DNA of 46,563 nt from [Leptolyngbya] sp. JSC-1 (GTDB lineage: Bacteria > Cyanobacteriota > Cyanobacteriia > Elainellales > Elainellaceae). Location of the stretch: positions 5,551,159-5,597,721 of the forward strand of contig KL662191.1 in the NCBI GenBank assembly GCA_000733415.1, read 5' to 3'. This document shows, in pieces, positions 41,030-46,563 of this stretch. Under the pieces are notes generated by a model. That model was not told where the DNA came from. It searched no databases and saw nothing but the letters and a program-made list of their open reading frames with translations. Position 1 is the stretch's first letter; the number at the start of each line of letters is the position of its first letter. Made by a program: the position numbers and the translations under genes.

Positions 41030-43698
41030 CGTGGCAGGGTGAACCAAAAGCGCGAGCCGTGGCCCACTTCGCTTTCTATGCCAATCTTGCCGCCATGAGC
41101 CGTGATGATTTGTTGACAGAGGCAGAGACCAACGCCGATACCCGTCAACTGCCGATCTGGTCCTGCGCCCAGTTTGAGATCAAACAGCCGTTCCCGCTGC
41201 GATTGACTAATCCCTTTGCCATTGTCTGCCACAATAAAACGCAGCCACTGCGGTTCTGGTTTGACCTCAACTGTAATGTGCACTCCGGGCAGATTGTGCT
41301 TCACCGCATTGAGCAAGAGTTGCTGGAACACTCGTCTAAGCTGTTCCCCATCCGCCATCACTGGAGGCAATTTGTCTACTGCTAGCTCCAGTGTGGCTTG
41401 GTTTCGCTCCAGTAACGGTTTGAGGTCGGTCGCAACCGTTTGCAGCAGTTCCTGTACTTGCATCGGCTCTGGCTGGAGTACCACTCCTTCGGTACGATTT
41501 GTGTAAGCTTCGAGCAGGGCATTCAACTTACAGAGCTGGGTTTCGCCCGATTGGGTCATTCGCTCTAGTAGGGAACGGGGAATCGAAATTTCATCACCTG
41601 GATGTTGCTGGAAATTTTTCAAAACCATCAGCGTTCCCATAATCGTTGTCCGTAAATCATGGGCAATCGCATGTAGAAAAACATCCTGTAATTCATTCAT
41701 GTCTTCTAGCTTCTCCAGGTTCTTTTGCAATTGCAGCGTCCGTTCTGCCACCTGTTGTTCTAAATTACTATTCAGCTGCTGCACTTGTTGGTAGAGCTGG
41801 CCCTGTTGAATGGCAATCGTGATTTGAGTCGCTAGTTGCTCCATCAGCTCGATCTCTAGCGGCTGCCACTCGCGTGGGTGAGAACATTGATGCACGATCA
41901 GTAGCCCAAATAAACGGCAATGTTCTACTGCTTCTGGATCGGAGGTAATCGCTACGCCCATCCCCGCCTTGACCTGATAGCGGTCATGATATTGCCGAAT
42001 GAAAGGGGTACGTTCCTGCTGGGACGTATCGTTGACGATGCAGAGATGCCGCTCGGCAAAAATGGCTTGAATTTCAGGATAGACGCTAGCATCTGAAGTC
42101 ATGGATAAGGCCGAGTTCCATTCAGGCAACACCGATTCCGCCACAACCCAGCCGTTGCCTTCAGCGTCGAACCGACAGATGAATACCCGATCGGCCTGCA
42201 AGACTTGCCGGACTTCCTGCACAATCGTATTCAGAATCTGGTCGAGGTCAAGTGACTGACGAATCCGCAATGCCATTTCGCTCAACAACCGATTGCGCTC
42301 AGCATTCAAGCGCAGCTTGGCTTCAGTTAGTTTACGCTCGGTGATGTCAAGCACGGTTCCGGTGGCTGTATGGGGTCCAATTACCACCTGTTCCTCGATA
42401 ATGCGTTCAGTGTGATCAGGCAGTTGCAGGCGGTAATCCATGCGGTAAGGAATCCGCTGTTCCAAGGCGCGAGTAATAGCTTGCTCTACCCGGGGTCGGT
42501 CTTCTGGATGAACGGCGGCCAGAAACGCCTGCTGGCTCGGCACCACACTGGCAATAGTAAATCCCAAGAGCCGATAGAGTTCATCAGACCAAGTCCACCG
42601 CTGTTGCTGAAAATCAAAATCCCAGTTTCCCAGCCGAGCTAAATGTTGGGCCTTGGCTAAGCTCGCCTGACTGTGCCTGAGCAAGCGTTCAACTCGCTGA
42701 CGTTCGGTGGTCACGGCAGCCAACAGCAAGCCAGTTGTTGTGATTACGCCCAAAAACGTCTGGAGCAGTAGCACCATCTGATGATTGGCCTCGGTTCGGC
42801 TCAGCAGGTTTGCTCGCACTAACAATGTATTGGCCATCGTCACAAACGGACCGTTACCGGCAATGGTGCCACTGATAGCAATCACAGCCAACAGAAAGCT
42901 AGCCATAATCCCTGTCGGTTGCCCCAGGCGTAGTGCCGCCCAAATTACGAAGGGAAACGGAAGATACTCGATTGGGTAGTTAACCAGAATCTCAGGCAGG
43001 CGTGAGTGAAACACCAGCCAGCTCGTTCCAGCCAAGAGACTCAAGCAGAGCAGGCGCTCCAGCCATTGAGCCGAAAAACGCAGAGCAAATAATTCAGGTT
43101 TCCGAAATCGCAGTTGCTGAGGTTGTAGAACTAATAAGAAAGGAGTGAACACCAGAATACTAGTGCTGTCGCTTAACCAATAGGTCCACCAAGTCGGAAT
43201 TGCAAGTTGCTGGCTGAGGTGGCCAAAGGAGACAGCAGTACCCGTACTGATCGTGGCATTCAAAATGGGCGGAATCAGCACTGCTAGAACCAGAAAACTC
43301 AATACATCTCGCAAGCGCTCCAGCGAGTCGCAAAATCCGTTCCACCGCAGTAGGGTGGTGCCCAAAACCGCTTCAATCGTTGCGCCAATCGCTGACCCTA
43401 GTGCCAACCATCCGGAAACCCCCAGCCACGATCCCACCAGCAACACGCCCAGCGCCACACCCGGCCACACCCAGCGCCCTTGCTGTAGCAACACAAACAA
43501 CGCAATGCCTGCCGGAGGCCAGACCGGAGATGGTTCAATACCCAACTGCAAACTGGAAAACACAAGCTTTGCTACTAGAAAGTAGAGTAAAGCTGTGATT
43601 CCAACCGAAATACAGTATCCCTTGCTCATATGCCGCATCCAAGCCAGCCTAGACAATTGAGGCAAAGGTTTCAGAAATCGGAATCGAGCTGGATTCAA
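41026..43698 (-). CDS. MASE1-PAS-GAF hybrid sensor histidine kinase
   Basis: An 890-aa sensor. About 30-330 is a MASE1 membrane sensor (LGIEPSPVWPPAGIALFVLL, then eight or so spans). About 345-455 is PAS with PAC (LGNWDFDFQQQRWTWSDELY), and 478-635 is GAF. A coiled coil leads to HisKA with His680 (LHAIAHDLRTTIMG) and HATPase (LLLNAVKHN, VADNGKGIS, GIGVGLCLCQQI). The GAF resembles the bilin-binding phytochrome type (YQVKAGMGVAI), but the usual Cys is missing, so it is unlikely to bind bilin. The start TTG 43698 has a perfect AAGGAGGTGA. The partner regulator is not nearby. Confidence 0.9.
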   Translation of the reverse strand: MNPARFRFLKPLPQLSRLAWMRHMSKGYCISVGITALLYFLVAKLVFSSLQLGIEPSPVWPPAGIALFVLLQQGRWVWPGVALGVLLVGSWLGVSGWLALGSAIGATIEAVLGTTLLRWNGFCDSLERLRDVLSFLVLAVLIPPILNATISTGTAVSFGHLSQQLAIPTWWTYWLSDSTSILVFTPFLLVLQPQQLRFRKPELFALRFSAQWLERLLCLSLLAGTSWLVFHSRLPEILVNYPIEYLPFPFVIWAALRLGQPTGIMASFLLAVIAISGTIAGNGPFVTMANTLLVRANLLSRTEANHQMVLLLQTFLGVITTTGLLLAAVTTERQRVERLLRHSQASLAKAQHLARLGNWDFDFQQQRWTWSDELYRLLGFTIASVVPSQQAFLAAVHPEDRPRVEQAITRALEQRIPYRMDYRLQLPDHTERIIEEQVVIGPHTATGTVLDITERKLTEAKLRLNAERNRLLSEMALRIRQSLDLDQILNTIVQEVRQVLQADRVFICRFDAEGNGWVVAESVLPEWNSALSMTSDASVYPEIQAIFAERHLCIVNDTSQQERTPFIRQYHDRYQVKAGMGVAITSDPEAVEHCRLFGLLIVHQCSHPREWQPLEIELMEQLATQITIAIQQGQLYQQVQQLNSNLEQQVAERTLQLQKNLEKLEDMNELQDVFLHAIAHDLRTTIMGTLMVLKNFQQHPGDEISIPRSLLERMTQSGETQLCKLNALLEAYTNRTEGVVLQPEPMQVQELLQTVATDLKPLLERNQATLELAVDKLPPVMADGEQLRRVFQQLLLNAVKHNLPGVHITVEVKPEPQWLRFIVADNGKGISQSQRERLFDLKLGAGPDRQLTGIGVGLCLCQQIITAHGGKIGIESEVGHGSRFWFTLPR

Positions 43699-43939
43699 TC
43701 ATTTCACCTCCTTGGTGCTGGGTCAGGGTTGGGCAATTCACGATACCCTATTGATTAAGGGTGGCTTAAAAGTGAAGAGAGCCACTTCCCCCAGACGGAT
43801 GACTAGAGGGAAAACCGAATCAAATTGCCTTGGCAGCTCTGGTAATTGATGATACTTCGGCTAGCTGGGGTTAGGGCTGGAAAAGCTACAATCCTACAAT
43901 CACTGCATTCCTACTGAATTTTTCAAAATAGCCACAACG

Positions 43940-44779
43940 ATGACCTACGATACTCAGTCATACGATACTCAGTCCAATCGAGAATGGTGGGCACAGCGCT
44001 GGGTTGATGTTTTGGAGTCGTTTGGCTGGGTGCGCCGCTTGGCCCGTGCCCGCAACTATGCCCGCGAAGGCAATGTGCTCAAAATTGAGTTTCAGGGTGC
44101 TAAAGTGCAGGCGTTAGTTCAGGGAACGGCACCAGAACCCTATCGGGTCTCGCTATCGCTGGATCCGTTTGATGATGAGCAATGGCAGTATGTGATCGAG
44201 TCGCTGTCGGAACGCGCCATTTTTTCGGCTAAGCTGCTGGCGGGTGAAATGCCCCAGAACATTGAGGAAGTGTTTACAGCAAATGGGCTGAGCTTGTTTC
44301 CGCTGACCAAGTTTGATATCCACAGCAAATGCAGTTGTCCGGACCCAGCCAATCCCTGTAAGCATATCGGGGCAGTTTATTACGTGCTTGGCGACCGCTT
44401 CAGCGAAGATCCGTTTGTGCTATTCCAATTGCGGGGTCGCACCAAAGAGCAGATCATCACAGCCCTGCGACAAATGCGCAGTACTCAGGCGGAGTCGGTT
44501 TCCGAAATCTCAGAGGCTACCTCTGAACCTCAAATTGACCTGCAATCGTTTTGGCAATACAACGAGCAACTCGAACCCTCGCTAGTCGTGATCACGCCAC
44601 CGCCGAGCAGCGAAACGGTTCTAGACTTGCTAGGCCCGATTCCGCTCAAGTCCGATATTTCGACTAGCCACAGTTCTGCTGCCGCCCAGTTGGTGCTCGA
44701 ACATTTGAAAGGAATTTATGCTCAGGTCAGCCAGCAGGCTGTGATGACTGCTATGACCGCCGGCAACCAGGAAATCTAG
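43940..44779 (+). CDS. SWIM zinc-finger protein
   Basis: A 279-aa protein. The SWIM finger CxCx6CxH is seen at Cys131, Cys133, Cys140 and His142 (SKCSCPDPANPCKHIGAVYY). The N-terminus (WWAQRWVDVLESFGWVRRLA, then ARARNYAREGNVLKIEFQ) matches the COG4279 group, often associated with a SNF2 helicase gene; no such gene is adjacent. SWIM fingers bind DNA or proteins. The C-terminal part is low complexity with Ser/Glu. Confidence 0.88.
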   Translation: MTYDTQSYDTQSNREWWAQRWVDVLESFGWVRRLARARNYAREGNVLKIEFQGAKVQALVQGTAPEPYRVSLSLDPFDDEQWQYVIESLSERAIFSAKLLAGEMPQNIEEVFTANGLSLFPLTKFDIHSKCSCPDPANPCKHIGAVYYVLGDRFSEDPFVLFQLRGRTKEQIITALRQMRSTQAESVSEISEATSEPQIDLQSFWQYNEQLEPSLVVITPPPSSETVLDLLGPIPLKSDISTSHSSAAAQLVLEHLKGIYAQVSQQAVMTAMTAGNQEI

Positions 44780-44844
44780 CCTAGGCTGTTCGATTTTTGC
44801 CATCTTGTTAGACCACCAAAGGCAATTGAATAATTCACCTATAT

Positions 44845-44871
44845 AAAAAGGCTCCCGCTAAAGCAGGAGCC
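44845..44871 (-). terminator. intrinsic terminator of psbDC
   Basis: Read on the minus strand: GGCTCCTGC, loop TTTA, GCGGGAGCC, then TTTTT. It begins 30 nt after the psbC stop and is a textbook rho-independent terminator. Confidence 0.9.
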
Positions 44872-44900
44872 AAACACAAGTTAAGGAGAATTAGCCTAAC

Positions 44901-46286
44901 TTAGTCAATATCAGGCATCGAGAGTACGGGTTCTGACTCGCGGTCAATTCCCTTCTCGAAACCAGCCGCAGCCGCACGAGCACGGCCCGCGTGCCACAGG
45001 TGGCCCACCAAGAAGAAGAAACCAAGTACAAAGTGAGAGGTTGCCAACCAAGCGCGCGGAGACACGAAGTTGACTGAGTTGATTTCAGTCGCCACACCAC
45101 CAACCGAGTTCAGCGAACCCAGTGGTGCATGCGTCATGTACTCAGCCGCACGACGCGCCTGCCAAGGCTGAATGTCGTTCTTAATCTTATCGAGGTCTAG
45201 ACCGTTGGGTCCACGCAGCGGCTCCAGCCAAGGACCTTGGAAGTCCCAGAAGCGCATGGTTTCACCACCGAAAATGATCTCGCCGGTCGGAGAACGCATC
45301 AGGTATTTACCCAGACCAGTCGGACCTTGAGCGGAACCAACGTTAGCACCTAGGCGCTGGTCACGAATCAAGAATGTCAAGGCTTGAGCCTGAGACGCTT
45401 CCGGACCCGTGGGGCCATAGAACTCACTGGGGTAAGCGGTATTGTTATACCACACCATTGTGGAAGCAATAAAGCCCATCAGCGACAGCGCACCAAGGCT
45501 GTAGGACAGATAAGCTTCACCCGACCAGATGAAGGTGCGACGCACCCAACCAAACGGCTTGGTCAGGATGTGCCAGATACCGCCCGCGATGCAGATAAAA
45601 CCAACCCAGATGTGACCGCCAATGATGTCTTCCATGTTGTTGACGCTGACGATCCAGCCTTCGCCACCAAACGGAGACTTGAGCAGGTAGCCAAAGATCA
45701 CGGCTGGGTTGAGGGTGGGGTTGGTAATGACGCGCACGTCACCACCGCCCGGTGCCCAAGTATCATAAACGCCGCCAAAGAACATGGCTTTCAATACTAA
45801 CAAGAAGGCACCACAGCCCAACAGAATCAGGTGAATCCCGATGATGGTGGTCATCTTGTTCTTATCTCGCCAGTCGTAGCCGAAGAAGGAAGAGTATTCT
45901 TCCAGCACTTCTGGACCACGAATCGCGTGATAGATGCCGCCCAAACCGAGCACGGCAGACGAAATTAGGTGCAGAACCCCAACCACAAAGTAGGGGAAGG
46001 TGTTGATGACTTCACCGCCAGGACCGACACCCCAACCCAAGGTGGCGAGGTGAGGCAGCAGGATCAGTCCTTGCTCGTACATGGGCTTTTCCGGAATGAA
46101 GTGAGCCACTTCAAACAAAGTCATGGCTCCAGCCCAGAAGACAATCAGACCAGCATGGGCCACATGAGCGCCCAGCAGCTTACCAGACAGGTTAATTAGA
46201 CGGGCGTTACCGGCCCACCAGGCGAATCCGGTGGAATCTTGGTCACGACCGCTCATCATAATTGAATTATTAGAGAGCGTTACCAC
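44901..46286 (-). CDS. psbC: photosystem II CP43 chlorophyll-binding protein
   Basis: A 461-aa core antenna protein with six membrane spans and a large lumenal loop. Signature blocks: FAWWAGNARLINLSGKLLGA, AGGIWHILTKPFGW, GPTGPEASQAQALTFLIRD, and GGETMRFWDFQGPWLEPLRG, which includes the Glu and Arg that bind the oxygen-evolving Mn cluster. The end is ERESEPVLSMPDID-like. I chose GTG 46286 (VTLSNNSIMMS follows), the standard psbC start inside psbD, rather than the longer frame to 46322. It overlaps psbD by 17 nt. Confidence 0.97.
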   Translation of the reverse strand: MVTLSNNSIMMSGRDQDSTGFAWWAGNARLINLSGKLLGAHVAHAGLIVFWAGAMTLFEVAHFIPEKPMYEQGLILLPHLATLGWGVGPGGEVINTFPYFVVGVLHLISSAVLGLGGIYHAIRGPEVLEEYSSFFGYDWRDKNKMTTIIGIHLILLGCGAFLLVLKAMFFGGVYDTWAPGGGDVRVITNPTLNPAVIFGYLLKSPFGGEGWIVSVNNMEDIIGGHIWVGFICIAGGIWHILTKPFGWVRRTFIWSGEAYLSYSLGALSLMGFIASTMVWYNNTAYPSEFYGPTGPEASQAQALTFLIRDQRLGANVGSAQGPTGLGKYLMRSPTGEIIFGGETMRFWDFQGPWLEPLRGPNGLDLDKIKNDIQPWQARRAAEYMTHAPLGSLNSVGGVATEINSVNFVSPRAWLATSHFVLGFFFLVGHLWHAGRARAAAAGFEKGIDRESEPVLSMPDID

Positions 46287-46563
46287 GGGGCAATACCTCT
46301 TCGGGGAATACAAAACGTTCATGAGGCTGATCTTGAGGAGCCATCCACGCCCGGATGCCCTCGTTCAGCAAGATGTTCTTCGTGTAGAAGGTCTCAAACT
46401 CCGGGTCCTCCGCTGCACGAATCTCCTGCGACACAAAGTCATACGCTCGCAGGTTCAGCGCTAACCCCACAATCCCAATGCTCGCCATCCACAAGCCCGT
46501 CACCGGCACAAACAACATGAAGAAGTGCAGCCACCGCTTGTTGGAAAAGGCAATCCCAAAGAT
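46270..46563 (-). CDS. psbD: photosystem II D2 protein, C-terminal part
   Basis: The last 97 residues of D2; the gene's 5' part lies beyond the window. It reads IFGIAFSNKRWLHFFMLFVP, VTGLWMASIGIVGLALNLRA, SQEIRAAEDPEFETFYTKNI and ends VFPEEVLPRGNAL. The loop that follows TM V and the stop are complete. It overlaps psbC, so the pair is translationally coupled as in other cyanobacteria and plastids. Confidence 0.97.
   Translation of the reverse strand: MFGIAFSNKRWLHFFMLFVPVTGLWMASIGIVGLALNLRAYDFVSQEIRAAEDPEFETFYTKNILLNEGIRAWMAPQDQPHERFVFPEEVLPRGNAL

Noticed and set aside
1..46563. tRNA, rRNA, CRISPR arrays, transposase or phage genes
   Set aside because: None seen by eye; a covariance-model scan was not possible, so a small RNA in 34534-35345 or 6352-6852 cannot be excluded.

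Overview
The window is chromosomal DNA from a cyanobacterium. Photosystem II genes psbD and psbC lie at the right edge in their classic overlapping arrangement. A four-gene ABC transporter of the Cmp/Nrt type, an oxidative cyclase for chlorophyll synthesis (AcsF), a DUF928 protein, a caspase-like protein fused to a formylglycine-generating-enzyme (FGE) domain, and HIP1-type GCGATCGC octamers all fit. HpsL-like and glycosyltransferase genes suggest a filamentous, hormogonium-forming or gliding lineage, possibly Leptolyngbya- or Oscillatoria-like; this is inference. I saw no tRNA, rRNA, CRISPR array or transposase gene.

Layout. 1-5100: palindromic repeats, a divergent TetR/DUF3291-like pair with twin operators, an exported DUF732-like protein, and a TPP riboswitch controlling a sodium:solute symporter. 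5240-6350: an anchored trypsin-like protease. 6850-8900: a small-gene island with a coupled 23-aa/121-aa pair, hicBA, a frameshifted antitoxin-like relic, two tandem paralogous micro-genes and a divergent ribbon-helix-helix regulator with its own palindrome. 9060-11260: the caspase-FGE protein, whose last codons look like the variable region of a diversity-generating retroelement. 11345-13450: a DUF2157/GDYXXLXYXX membrane pair. 13990-20800: DUF928, ureD, an isochorismatase-like hydrolase, a histidine phosphatase, a cobalamin riboswitch with hupE, and a ProA-like protein without the catalytic cysteine, behind a zinc-ribbon membrane protein. 20970-26175: prolyl oligopeptidase, a PPC-FKBP fusion, an SDR and a second anchored protease. 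26378-28856: NrdG-like radical SAM protein, AcsF, and a divergent HxlR regulator with four cysteines. 28970-34530: the cmpABCD-type operon. 35346-41030: nucleotidyltransferase, a 77-bp duplicated palindromic repeat, hpsL-like and two glycosyltransferases, a PRC-barrel protein and a possible repeat micro-protein. 41026-46563: a MASE1 hybrid histidine kinase, a SWIM zinc-finger protein and psbC/psbD.

Themes. Vitamin and metal supply is under RNA control: the TPP riboswitch has an obvious Shine-Dalgarno-sequestering hairpin, and the cobalamin riboswitch carries a genomic repeat in a peripheral arm. Carbon supply (bicarbonate-type transporter), tetrapyrrole synthesis with a probable redox-responsive regulator, and photosystem II are the physiological core. 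Short repeats of the TTTTGAGTT/AACTCAAAA type recur as inverted pairs between operons, inside the cmp operon and inside the riboswitch. The most novel-looking stretch is 6850-11264, where small regulatory or toxin-antitoxin-like genes sit next to a caspase-FGE gene with a hypervariable-type C-terminus.
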